Assembly (NCBI GenBank): GCA_045649405.1
Contig: JAZRPW010000023.1
Span: 1-64,000 of the forward strand
Reading direction: 5' to 3'
Source: RUG11462 sp045649405
GTDB taxonomy: Bacteria; Bacillota; Clostridia; Oscillospirales; Acutalibacteraceae
Length of the DNA stretch: 64,000 nt
The notes under the pieces are model-generated. The model was not told the origin of the DNA. It saw only the letters and a list, made by a program, of their open reading frames with translations, and made no database searches. Shown piece after piece: positions 25,853 through 34,666 of this stretch. Position 1 is the stretch's first letter. Each line of letters opens with the position of its first letter. The position numbers were made by a program, and so were the translations under genes.

Positions 25853-28800
25853 ATGAATTTTAAGTCTTTTAAAAAAGTAGTAGCAATAATCATTTCGGTG
25901 ATTATTGTTGCTGCTTGCATTCCAACAATTTCGTTTGGTGCTAATGCTGCAGCTACACCAAAAGGTGTAAACATTAGTGTAACTAAGACACAAGTTATTA
26001 TTAAAATTAACGGCATTGGCAAAAGCGGAAAAGCAAGCGTTTATAGATATGACGCTAACGAATACTTCGAGAAAGATACCTATACAGGTTTGAGTAAAGA
26101 AGTAGGCTTTGATGGCGATATTGTAGGTTTTTATAAATGTGGCACATCTGCTACAATTACAACAAATCGTTATCAAAACGATGGTACAGATAATTTGTAC
26201 GCAAAATATTATGTTATTTTAAATAACGAAATCCTTGCAGGTCCTTGTTATGCAAATGAAATGACATCATTAAAAACAATTCCTGCATTTGAAATGAAAA
26301 CAAAAAAAGGTTTGCACCTCGAAGACGATAAAACCGTTTACGAAGGCAAAGAAATGGGCATTTCAAACACAGTTATCAACTTAGACTTGGGTAGTCTTAT
26401 CGTTGATAAAAACGCTCCTTACAAAAACAATGTAATTGAGTATGAAAGCAATGGCGAAACTTACTATTTTGACGCTAACTATATTAGACAACAAGATGGT
26501 TTGATTTCTGCTTACACAAAAGAAAATATTAACGTTTCTCTTGTTCTTATTACTTGGGCTTCTGCCGAGAAAAACGGTAAATACCCTGAATCACTTTTAT
26601 ATGTAAAGGGCAACCGTCAAACATGTGGTTGGAACACAAGTAATGAAGAAGGTATGAAATATTGGATTGCCGCAATGGAATTCTTGGGCAAAAGATATTC
26701 ACAACCAAACAGATACGGTTTTGTAAACAAATTCATTGTTGGTAATGAAATTGACTATACTTATGACTGGTATTTGATGCAACCAAACTATAAAGATGGC
26801 AAAGTTCAAAGAATGGATTTTGATATCTTTATGGAAGAATATGCAAGAACATTGCGTCTTGCAAATATGGCGCTTAAAAAATACAACTCAGAAAGCAAAG
26901 TTGTAATTTCTTTCACTCACAACTGGGCTGAAAGCTGTTTGATTAGTTATGGTTATTCTGCAACAAACCAAACAACACTTCGTTACAACTCTTATGCTCC
27001 AAAAGATATTTTGGACTGGTTGATTAAAAACGATAAAGTTCGTGGTGACTTTGACTGGGGTATTTGTGGACACCCATACCCAATCGGCACATCACCTTCT
27101 AACCCAATGACAACAGATATGGACCCTGCAGGTGCGGCTAAACCAGTTACCGGCGACTACAAAACATCTCCTTGGATTACTGTTATAAACCTTGAGCTGT
27201 ATCAACAATATTTTGAACAACCAGAAAATAGATATAACGGCGAATTAAGAGAAGTTTCTGTAATTGAGGGCGGTATTTGTAACTTGCCTAAAGAATCTTC
27301 AGACGCAAAAGATTATAAAGTAGCATTAGAAGAACAAGCAGCAACAATTGCTCAACTTTATTACAGAGCAGCATTGCTTGAGTGCGTTACTGAAGTTGCT
27401 TACTTTAGAATTCTTGACATGGAAAATGCAACTTTAAGACTTGGTCTTAGAGAAATGGATGGTACTTTAAAACCTTCTTATAACATTTGGAAATATGTTG
27501 ATTCTAACAAGGGCTTTAATTATGCTAACAAATACTTGAATAGAATTGACTGGACAGGCAAAGCAAAATCTTATAAAGACATTATGGACCGTGTTAAATC
27601 TGGTTTTGACTGGAACAAAGCATGGGATGAATCTAAACTTGCTGTTAGGACTTTGCCAATCGAAGAAAATGTTGTTTCAGTTAAAACAGATAAAACCGAA
27701 TATGCCGGCAATGAACCAATTAACGTTACTGCTACTGGTTCAGAAGGCGATATGGTTGAATTATATGCTAAATCTGATGTTATTGGCGTTGCTGACCCAA
27801 TTTATTCTTACCCTGTTTCAGGTCAAGACGGCAATGTTAAATATAAATCAGGTAAAACTTATAACATTTTAGCATTTGGTAAAATTACTACTTCAAGAAT
27901 TTCTGATGCTAAGTTAAAAGCAGGAAATTATGTTGTTGCTATTTATGATGGCGATGCAGGAAAATATGTTACTGCTGAGTTCAAAGTAACAAGCAATTAT
28001 GTTTACAATCAAACAACACCATCGATTTCAACTGACAAAACAGTTTATCAAGCTGGTGAACCAATCGTTGTAACTGCAACTGGTGGTAGCAACGCTTGGG
28101 TAGGTCTTTATAAAGACACCGACTCTTATGGCAGTGGTGCTGGCAAGGTAGTTTCTATTTACTGGTATTGGGTAAATAGCAACAACAACTTCTCTGGCAA
28201 ACCAACTGTATTACAATCTGGTAATCACGACACAGGCAGTAGTAACCCTGGCGTTATTTTGAAACCTGGTAAATATTATATTTACATTTTCAGCGACGGT
28301 GGCTACAACGCTGTTAATAAGGTGGAAATCGAAGTTGTTCCAGCAGATATTAAAGACTTAGTATCAATGGAATATAAACTTGACAATGCTACTGACGGCT
28401 TTGCAAACGGTACTGTTACTGTAACAAAAGATTCTAAAGATGAAACAGCAACAGACTGTGTGCTTTATTGGGGTGATGCAAATGGTAACCCACTCCAAAA
28501 CTACACTCAAATTACAAGATTTAAGTTGGGCGATGTTACAACAAAATTCACAATGCCAACCCACCTTGTAATTCCAACCGAAGCTAAAAAATTGTTGGCT
28601 TATGCTTCTGACGGAAGCACAACATCAAAATCAGCTAAAGTGGCTGACTTGCCAGCAAACAGTCAATACAACTTGACAACTGACGGCATGATTGCTGAAT
28701 TCCAAGTAGCAAGTGATATTCACCTTACTACTGATAAAGAAGCAGTTAACGAAGTTAAATATTCAAACAAACACTTCAAAATGTTGCTTGAAGATGTTGT

Positions 28801-30511
28801 TGAAAACAGCCCTAACAGTTTAGGTATTTTCGTTGCTGGTGACATTGCAAACACTGGTTCAAAAGCAGAATTTGACAAAGGTTATAACATCTTTAACCAA
28901 GTTAAAGCTGAAAAAGGTTCTGTTCCAAGTCTTCACTTGTCAATCGGTAACCATGACTGGATTAAGGGTAACCCAACATCACAATTCCAGGTTTATGCAA
29001 AATTGTTTAACAATAATTTAGAAAAACAACCTGAAAATGTTTATTACGACGAGGTTATTAATGGCTACCACTTTGTTTACCTTGGTAGTGAAATGAATGG
29101 CTTGCACGCAAGTATTTCTCAAACACAGTTAGACTGGTTTGATGATATTATGGCTAAAGCTACACAAGAAGACCCAGACAAACCAGTATTTGTATTCTTG
29201 CACCAATCATTCTACAGCACAGTTGCTGGTTCACTTCCTGGTCAAGGTTGGCACGGTGTAAACAATGAACAATATTTGAAGAGAGTAATGGCTAAATACA
29301 ACCAAATCGTTCTCTTCAACGGTCACAGCCACTGGGAAGAAGACTCAACTAACAATATGTTTGCTGGTGACGAAGAGTCAGCAGTTGCATTTAACACAGC
29401 TTCAATTAGTTATCTTTGGACAAGTTACAACATTATGGGTGGTGAACATTTAGATGGTTCACAAGGTTATTATGTAAGAACTTATAATGATAAAACTGTT
29501 ATCTTAGGTAGAGATATTGAAAATGGCAAATTTGTTGCTTCAGCAATTTATGTTGTTGAGAAAAACAAACTTGACTTAGACAAAACAGATTATGTTGTTG
29601 CTGCTGGTCAAGAAATTCAAGTTATTGATGTAAAAACAAACAACGATGTTACAGTTACTTTTACACCAGAAGACAGAAAAATTGTTTCGGTTTCAGATGA
29701 AGGCGCAATTATTCCAAAAGCAGTTGGTGAAACAAAAGTTGTTATTACTGTTGAAAGTTCAAAAACAAAAGTAATTGCAAGAAAAACTGTTAACATTAAA
29801 GTTCTTGAATCTGCTAACAATTGGTCTAAGTGGGTGCATGACCCTGAAACCAAAACACACAGCAGAACAAATCTTGACACCGGTGTAATTGAAATTAAAT
29901 CTTGTAACTCAACCCTTAAAAAGAACATTAAACGCGCTACATTTACCAAAAAAGGTAAAGTTGTTGCTAAGTGTACTGTTTGTAAGGCTACAGTTATTAA
30001 CAAGGTTGTTTACCCAATCAAGAAGGTTGCATTGAAGAAAGCTGCTTTTGTGTTTGACGGCAAGACTAAGACACTTACCGTTAACGCAACTACCACAAAA
30101 GGTAAAAAGATTGCAGCAGAAAACTATACAATCAAAATGGCTAAGAACAAAACACAGGTTGGTACTTATAAAGTAACTATTAAATTCAAGAATGAATATT
30201 CTGGTAAAAAAGTTCTTAAATATAAGATTAATCCAAAACCAACTAAACTTAGCAGTGTAAAAGCAATTAGTGGTGGCGTTACTGTTAAATGGAAGAAAGG
30301 TAACGCAAAAACTACAAAAGCTTACCAAGTAAGATATTCAACAAGCAAGAAGTTTAAAGGCGCAAAAATTGTTAAAGTAAACGGAATTAAAAAGGTTTCT
30401 ACAACAATTTCAGGTCTTACAAGAGGTAAAAAATACTTTGTTCAAGTAAGAGCTGTTAAAAACGGTTGTTACTCTACTTGGTCAAAAGCAAAAAATGTTA
30501 CTGTAAAATAA
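25853..30511 (+). CDS. Giant secreted protein: DUF5722-like domain, Ig repeats, calcineurin-like phosphoesterase, FN3
   Basis: A 1552-residue exported protein. Signal peptide 1-33. Residues about 130-600 look like DUF5722, a TIM-barrel, glycosidase-like family: FIVGNEIDYTYDW near 298-310 and an acidic SVIEGGICN near 473-481 are candidate catalytic segments. Two WVGLY-type repeats follow (about 615-705 and 725-830; the second carries WVGLY and SIYWYWV). A calcineurin-like metallophosphoesterase has all five motifs: DIH near 957, GDIAN near 996, GNHDW near 1034, an LHQSF His near 1117, GHSHW near 1156. Then a Big_2-like domain (about 1240-1320), a Cys-pair module, an MBG-like domain and an FN3-like C-terminus ending YSTWSKAKNVTVK. 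It may cleave glycan and phosphoester linkages outside the cell; substrates unknown. Co-transcribed with the upstream repeat protein. Confidence 0.8.
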   Translation: MNFKSFKKVVAIIISVIIVAACIPTISFGANAAATPKGVNISVTKTQVIIKINGIGKSGKASVYRYDANEYFEKDTYTGLSKEVGFDGDIVGFYKCGTSATITTNRYQNDGTDNLYAKYYVILNNEILAGPCYANEMTSLKTIPAFEMKTKKGLHLEDDKTVYEGKEMGISNTVINLDLGSLIVDKNAPYKNNVIEYESNGETYYFDANYIRQQDGLISAYTKENINVSLVLITWASAEKNGKYPESLLYVKGNRQTCGWNTSNEEGMKYWIAAMEFLGKRYSQPNRYGFVNKFIVGNEIDYTYDWYLMQPNYKDGKVQRMDFDIFMEEYARTLRLANMALKKYNSESKVVISFTHNWAESCLISYGYSATNQTTLRYNSYAPKDILDWLIKNDKVRGDFDWGICGHPYPIGTSPSNPMTTDMDPAGAAKPVTGDYKTSPWITVINLELYQQYFEQPENRYNGELREVSVIEGGICNLPKESSDAKDYKVALEEQAATIAQLYYRAALLECVTEVAYFRILDMENATLRLGLREMDGTLKPSYNIWKYVDSNKGFNYANKYLNRIDWTGKAKSYKDIMDRVKSGFDWNKAWDESKLAVRTLPIEENVVSVKTDKTEYAGNEPINVTATGSEGDMVELYAKSDVIGVADPIYSYPVSGQDGNVKYKSGKTYNILAFGKITTSRISDAKLKAGNYVVAIYDGDAGKYVTAEFKVTSNYVYNQTTPSISTDKTVYQAGEPIVVTATGGSNAWVGLYKDTDSYGSGAGKVVSIYWYWVNSNNNFSGKPTVLQSGNHDTGSSNPGVILKPGKYYIYIFSDGGYNAVNKVEIEVVPADIKDLVSMEYKLDNATDGFANGTVTVTKDSKDETATDCVLYWGDANGNPLQNYTQITRFKLGDVTTKFTMPTHLVIPTEAKKLLAYASDGSTTSKSAKVADLPANSQYNLTTDGMIAEFQVASDIHLTTDKEAVNEVKYSNKHFKMLLEDVVENSPNSLGIFVAGDIANTGSKAEFDKGYNIFNQVKAEKGSVPSLHLSIGNHDWIKGNPTSQFQVYAKLFNNNLEKQPENVYYDEVINGYHFVYLGSEMNGLHASISQTQLDWFDDIMAKATQEDPDKPVFVFLHQSFYSTVAGSLPGQGWHGVNNEQYLKRVMAKYNQIVLFNGHSHWEEDSTNNMFAGDEESAVAFNTASISYLWTSYNIMGGEHLDGSQGYYVRTYNDKTVILGRDIENGKFVASAIYVVEKNKLDLDKTDYVVAAGQEIQVIDVKTNNDVTVTFTPEDRKIVSVSDEGAIIPKAVGETKVVITVESSKTKVIARKTVNIKVLESANNWSKWVHDPETKTHSRTNLDTGVIEIKSCNSTLKKNIKRATFTKKGKVVAKCTVCKATVINKVVYPIKKVALKKAAFVFDGKTKTLTVNATTTKGKKIAAENYTIKMAKNKTQVGTYKVTIKFKNEYSGKKVLKYKINPKPTKLSSVKAISGGVTVKWKKGNAKTTKAYQVRYSTSKKFKGAKIVKVNGIKKVSTTISGLTRGKKYFVQVRAVKNGCYSTWSKAKNVTVK

Positions 30512-30517
30512 CATAAT

Positions 30518-30550
30518 AAAACACGGGTTGAATTTTCAACCCGTGTTTTT
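30518..30550. terminator. Terminator between convergent genes
   Basis: AAAACACGGGTTGAA / TTCAACCCGTGTTTTT, a long stem with A- and T-runs on both sides, able to stop both the secreted-protein operon and nadE. Confidence 0.88.
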
Positions 30551-30560
30551 GTTTGTACTT

Positions 30561-31292
30561 TTAAATTTCTGGTTTAAAGCAAGGCATTAATTGAAGTTTA
30601 AACAAGTTTTGTGCGTGCTTTCTATCAATAACCTCTTTTGTTTGCTCGTTTTCAATAACGCCTTCTCTAATATATTTATCAAGCTCTGCATAGGTAAATC
30701 CCAAGTTTTCTTCATCAGTTTTGCCGCAAAGCCCATCAATCGGTGTTTTGTCAACCAATTCTTTTGGCAAACCTAATTCATAACCGATTTGCTTAACTTC
30801 TGTTACAGTAAGGTTTGAAAGTGGAGAAAAGTCGCCAACTGAATCGCCATATCTTGTTGAATAACCCACCCAGTCTTCTGATAAATTGCAGGTGTTTGCA
30901 ACTCTGCCATTAACGCTTTGTGAAACTGCATAAAGAGTTGTCATTCTAACCCTTGGTGGAATGTTTTGAATTGTTTGTGGTGTAATTTCAATATCTTTTG
31001 GTAAATTGTCAATAACACCTTGCACCGCATCTTTAACATTAACAACAAAGTGCTTAATTCCAAGATGGTTAACAAGCATATAAGCCATATCAATGTCGTG
31101 TTGTTCGCCTTGTGGCATCAACACACCAATAACACGGTCAGCGCCGAGCGCTTCAACCAAAAGGGCTGCCACAACCGAACTGTCTTTACCACCGGAAATT
31201 CCAACAACGGCGTTGCAGTCTTTGCCATTGTTTTCAAAAAATTCTCTAATCCATAAAACGCATTGGTCTTTTATCTTTTGAGCATTAAACAT
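30561..31292 (-). CDS. nadE: NAD synthetase, ammonia-dependent
   Basis: Makes NAD from deamido-NAD, ATP and ammonia, in the cytoplasm. The ATP-pyrophosphatase P-loop is GISGGKDSSVVAALL near 31-45. The family's substrate-binding stretch NTCNLSEDWVGYSTRYGDSVGDFSPL (split over about 132-157) and a PIDGLCGKTDEENLG segment near 185-199 are present. About 243 residues, with no glutaminase domain. The chosen ATG (31292) has AAGGAG eight bases upstream; GTG three codons earlier is less likely. Confidence 0.92.
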   Translation of the reverse strand: MFNAQKIKDQCVLWIREFFENNGKDCNAVVGISGGKDSSVVAALLVEALGADRVIGVLMPQGEQHDIDMAYMLVNHLGIKHFVVNVKDAVQGVIDNLPKDIEITPQTIQNIPPRVRMTTLYAVSQSVNGRVANTCNLSEDWVGYSTRYGDSVGDFSPLSNLTVTEVKQIGYELGLPKELVDKTPIDGLCGKTDEENLGFTYAELDKYIREGVIENEQTKEVIDRKHAQNLFKLQLMPCFKPEI

Positions 31293-31313
31293 AATCTTCA
31301 CTCCTTAAAAATA

Positions 31314-31342
31314 ATGATACCATAAACTTAATTTAAATACAA
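31314..31342 (-). promoter_or_regulatory. nadE promoter TTGTAT-17-TATCAT (minus strand)
   Basis: Minus-strand -35 at 31342-31337 and -10 at 31319-31314. Its -35 box ends one base from the divergent nrdG -35, so the two promoters are back to back. Confidence 0.6.
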
Positions 31343-31343
31343 G

Positions 31344-31372
31344 TTGTTTTATTATTTATAATGTGATATACT
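31344..31372 (+). promoter_or_regulatory. nrdG promoter TTGTTT-17-TATACT, extended -10
   Basis: -35 at 31344-31349, TATACT at 31367-31372 with TG one base upstream; nrdG starts 30 bp further. Confidence 0.6.
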
Positions 31373-31402
31373 TAATTTATAAAATGATTAGGAGAAACTT
31401 TT

Positions 31403-32089
31403 ATGCAAATTGCAGGTTTTCAAAAATTAACAGCACTTGACTTTCCAAATAGAGTTGCGGCCATTGTTTTCACAAAAGGGTGTAATTTCAGATGTCCATT
31501 TTGTCACAACGCTTCACTCGTTACTCATACAGAAGATGCGCAAGAAATTTCACAACAAGAAATTCTTGACTATTTAGAAAAACGCAAAGGCATTTTAGAT
31601 GGCGTTGTTGTAACAGGGGGAGAACCATTAATTCAAGAAGATATTGAAGATTTTTTGAAAAGCGTTAAAGCTTTGGGTTATCAAATCAAACTTGACACAA
31701 ACGGCACAAACCCTGACAAACTTATTTCGCTTGTAAACAAAGGTCTTGTTGATTATGTTGCAATGGACATTAAAAATTGCAAAGAAAAATATTGCGAGAC
31801 TGCAGGGGTTAAAAATGTTAATTTGGAAAAAATTCAACAAAGCATTGACTTTTTGCTTTGCGGCCTTGTTGAATATGAATTTAGAACAACTGTTGTTAAT
31901 GAGCTTCACACTACACAAGATATAGAGTCCATTGCAAAATGGATTTCCGGGGCTGAAAAGTACTTTTTACAAAATTTTGTCGACTCTGGCGACGTCATTT
32001 GTGGTACACTTTCATCAGTATCAACAAATCAACTACATCAAATGTGTGCAGTTTCAACAAATTTCGTCAAAAAGTGCCAAATTCGATAA
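31403..32089 (+). CDS. nrdG: Anaerobic ribonucleotide reductase activating protein (radical SAM)
   Basis: Radical SAM enzyme that installs the glycyl radical on NrdD. The [4Fe-4S] motif is CNFRCPFC (Cys27, Cys31, Cys34), followed by the SAM-binding VVTGGEPLIQ near 70-79. Length 228 residues fits the longer NrdG2-type activators common in Clostridia. It is transcribed from its own promoter and followed by the nrdD promoter rather than by direct coupling. Confidence 0.92.
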   Translation: MQIAGFQKLTALDFPNRVAAIVFTKGCNFRCPFCHNASLVTHTEDAQEISQQEILDYLEKRKGILDGVVVTGGEPLIQEDIEDFLKSVKALGYQIKLDTNGTNPDKLISLVNKGLVDYVAMDIKNCKEKYCETAGVKNVNLEKIQQSIDFLLCGLVEYEFRTTVVNELHTTQDIESIAKWISGAEKYFLQNFVDSGDVICGTLSSVSTNQLHQMCAVSTNFVKKCQIR

Positions 32090-32093
32090 AAAT

Positions 32094-32146
32094 ACACAAT
32101 ATCTTGTATTTTGGGTATTGACATTCTACAAAATATGCATTATAAT
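32094..32146 (+). promoter_or_regulatory. nrdD promoter with NrdR-box-like operator
   Basis: Perfect promoter: TTGACA at 32118-32123, 17 bp, TATAAT at 32141-32146. Just upstream, ACACAATATCTTGTAT at 32094-32109 matches 14 of 16 positions of the NrdR-box consensus (ACACWATATATWGTGT). A weaker second candidate lies at 32128-32143, overlapping the spacer and -10. NrdR boxes normally come as a pair in this position, so NrdR repression is likely; the 34-bp start-to-start spacing is a little larger than usual. Confidence 0.7.
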
Positions 32147-32164
32147 AAATTTGCTCTCGAAAAT

Positions 32165-32204
32165 AAAAACGCTGTTTTTCGCATTACGAAAAGGGGCGTT
32201 TTTA
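32165..32204 (+). terminator. Terminator-like hairpin in the nrdD leader (candidate attenuator)
   Basis: Between the nrdD promoter and its ribosome binding site: AAAAACGC (32165-32172) pairs with GCGTTTTT (32196-32203), and inside it TTTTCG (32176-32181) pairs with CGAAAA (32187-32192), loop CATTA. An upstream CGAAAA (32158-32163) could instead pair with the same TTTTCG, giving an alternative fold. The layout resembles terminator/antiterminator control. Confidence 0.55.
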
Positions 32205-32229
32205 AATCTAAAAAAACGGAGGAGATTAT

Positions 32230-34599
32230 ATGTATAGAGTAGTAAAAAGAGATGGAAAAGTTGTAGACTTTAATCTTTCTAAAATTTCTGATGCTATTGC
32301 TCAAGCTTTTGAAGCTTGTCAAAAAGAGTACAACCAAGATATTATTGACTTCTTGGCATTAAAGGTTACTGCAGCTTTCACCGACAAAATTGAAGATGGC
32401 AAAATTTCAGTAGAGCATGTGCAAGACAGCGTTGAGTCTGTGCTTATCAAAGCAGGTTATGATGATGTTTCAAAAGCTTACATCATTTACAGAAGACAAA
32501 GAGAAAAAATCCGTAACATCAACGCAACAATGGTTGACTATAAAGAAATTGTTGACAATTATCTTAATATTAACGACTGGCGTGTTAAAGAAAACTCAAC
32601 TGTAACTTATTCAGTTGGTGGTTTGATTCTTTCAAACTCAGGCGCAGTTACTGCTAACTATTGGTTGTCAGAAATTTATGATGATGAAATCGGCAATGCT
32701 CACAGAAATGCTGACATTCATATTCATGACCTTTCAATGCTCACAGGTTACTGTGCAGGTTGGTCATTAAAACAACTCATTCAAGAAGGTTTGGGCGGTG
32801 TTCCAGGTAAAATTACATCTGCTCCTGCTTCTCACCTTTCAACACTTTGTAACCAAATGGTAAACTTCTTGGGCATCATGCAAAATGAATGGGCAGGCGC
32901 TCAAGCGTTTTCATCATTTGATACTTACCTTGCTCCATTTGTAAGAGTTGACAACTTGTCTTACAAAGAAGTAAAACAATGTATTCAGTCATTCATTTAT
33001 GGTGTTAACACTCCTTCACGTTGGGGTACTCAATCACCATTTACAAACATTACTCTTGACTGGGTAGTACCTGCCGACTTAGCAGAACTTAACTGTATTG
33101 TTGGCGGCAAAGAAATGGATTTCAAATATAAAGATTGTAAAGCTGAAATGGATATGATTAACAAAGCGTTCATCGAAGTTATGGTTGAAGGCGATGCTAA
33201 CGGCCGTGGTTTCCAATATCCAATTCCAACTTACTCAATCACAAGAGATTTTGACTGGTCTGAAACAGAAAACAACAAACTTCTCTTTGAAATGACTGCT
33301 AAATACGGCACACCTTACTTCTCAAACTATATCAACTCAGATATGGAACCTTCAGATGTTCGTTCAATGTGCTGTCGTTTGCGTCTTGACCTTAGAGAAC
33401 TCCGTAAAAAATCAGGTGGTTTCTTCGGTAGTGGTGAGTCAACAGGTTCTGTTGGTGTTGTTACAATCAACTTGCCACGTTTGGCTTTCGTTGCTAAAGA
33501 CCCTGCTGATTTCTATGCAAGACTTGACAGAGTAATGGACATTGCTGCTCGTTCATTGCACGTTAAGAGAACAGTTATCACAAAACTTTTAGACGCTGGT
33601 CTTTATCCTTACACAAAAAGATATCTTGGTACATTCAACAACCACTTCTCAACAATTGGTCTTGTTGGTATGAACGAAGTTGGTCTTAACGCAAAATGGC
33701 TTAAAGCTGACCTTACTAATGAGTCAACTCAAGAATTTGCTAAAGAAGTTCTTAACCACATGCGTGAGAGACTTTCTGACTACCAAGAGCAATATGGCGA
33801 CCTTTACAACTTGGAAGCAACTCCTGCTGAGTCAACTGCTTTCCGTCTTGCAAAACATGACTTGAAGCATTACCCAGACATTATTACTGCAGGCCAAGGC
33901 GAAGGCGAAACACCATATTACACAAACTCTTCACACTTGCCAGTAGGCTATACAGAAGATATCTTCACAGCGCTTGACGTTCAAGATGGTCTTCAAACTC
34001 TCTACACATCAGGTACAGTTTTCCACGCTTTCTTGGGTGAAAAATTGCCTGACTGGAAGTCATGTGCAAATCTCGTTAGAAAAATTGCAGAAAATTACAG
34101 ACTTCCTTACTACTCAATGTCACCAACTTACTCAGTTTGTAAAACTCACGGCTACATTGCCGGCGAAGCTTTCACCTGCCCAGAATGTGGCGAAGAAGCA
34201 GAGGTTTACAGCCGTATCACTGGTTACTACCGCCCAGTTAAAAACTGGAACGATGGTAAAACTCAAGAGTACAAAGACAGAAAAGTTTATGATATTGATA
34301 AATCAAGTCTTACTCATGAAGGTGTAATTGAAGAAAAATGTGCTTGCGAAGAAAAGGCAGACGCTGCAATGGCTGACGGCACTTACATTTTCGCAACTGC
34401 TACTTGTCCAAACTGTAAAATTGCTTATTCACTTTTAGAAAAAGCAGGCGTAGATTATACAAAACTTCTTGCTAACGAAAATGTTGAACTTACAAATGCA
34501 CTTGGCATTAAACAAGCTCCAACATTGGTTGTTGTTAAGGGTGGAGAAGTTGCAAAATACACAGGCGTTTCAGAAATCAAAAAATATTTGAACGCGTAA
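32230..34599 (+). CDS. nrdD: Anaerobic (class III) ribonucleoside-triphosphate reductase with fused glutaredoxin-like domain
   Basis: Makes deoxynucleotides from NTPs under anoxia by glycyl-radical chemistry. Order: N-terminal ATP-cone (about 1-90, MYRVVKRDGKVVDFNLSKIS), the ten-stranded barrel with active-site Cys in SMCCRLRLDLRELRKKSGG (Cys381/Cys382), a zinc site with Cys637, His640, Cys650, Cys653, and the glycyl radical Gly665 in RITGY. Most NrdD end shortly after the Gly loop; here a further domain of about 75 residues (715-789) carries the redox motif CPNC (Cys726, Cys729) and APTLVVVKGGEV, a glutaredoxin/NrdH-like fold. This suggests thiol (redoxin) rather than formate as reductant (inference). 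TrxB is encoded next. Start: GGAGGAG then ATG. Confidence 0.93.
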   Translation: MYRVVKRDGKVVDFNLSKISDAIAQAFEACQKEYNQDIIDFLALKVTAAFTDKIEDGKISVEHVQDSVESVLIKAGYDDVSKAYIIYRRQREKIRNINATMVDYKEIVDNYLNINDWRVKENSTVTYSVGGLILSNSGAVTANYWLSEIYDDEIGNAHRNADIHIHDLSMLTGYCAGWSLKQLIQEGLGGVPGKITSAPASHLSTLCNQMVNFLGIMQNEWAGAQAFSSFDTYLAPFVRVDNLSYKEVKQCIQSFIYGVNTPSRWGTQSPFTNITLDWVVPADLAELNCIVGGKEMDFKYKDCKAEMDMINKAFIEVMVEGDANGRGFQYPIPTYSITRDFDWSETENNKLLFEMTAKYGTPYFSNYINSDMEPSDVRSMCCRLRLDLRELRKKSGGFFGSGESTGSVGVVTINLPRLAFVAKDPADFYARLDRVMDIAARSLHVKRTVITKLLDAGLYPYTKRYLGTFNNHFSTIGLVGMNEVGLNAKWLKADLTNESTQEFAKEVLNHMRERLSDYQEQYGDLYNLEATPAESTAFRLAKHDLKHYPDIITAGQGEGETPYYTNSSHLPVGYTEDIFTALDVQDGLQTLYTSGTVFHAFLGEKLPDWKSCANLVRKIAENYRLPYYSMSPTYSVCKTHGYIAGEAFTCPECGEEAEVYSRITGYYRPVKNWNDGKTQEYKDRKVYDIDKSSLTHEGVIEEKCACEEKADAAMADGTYIFATATCPNCKIAYSLLEKAGVDYTKLLANENVELTNALGIKQAPTLVVVKGGEVAKYTGVSEIKKYLNA

Positions 34600-34612
34600 A
34601 ATCAAAGAAATT

Positions 34613-34649
34613 CAAAAACGCCGAAAAGAACCTTCTTTTTGGCGTTTTG
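34613..34649 (+). terminator. Terminator after nrdD
   Basis: CAAAAACGCC / GGCGTTTTG outer stem with AAAAGAA / TTCTTTT inside, then T's, directly before the trxB ribosome binding site. Partial readthrough would be needed for co-expression of trxB, since no separate promoter was found. Confidence 0.75.
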
Positions 34650-34666
34650 TTTTGGAGTAAAAATTT

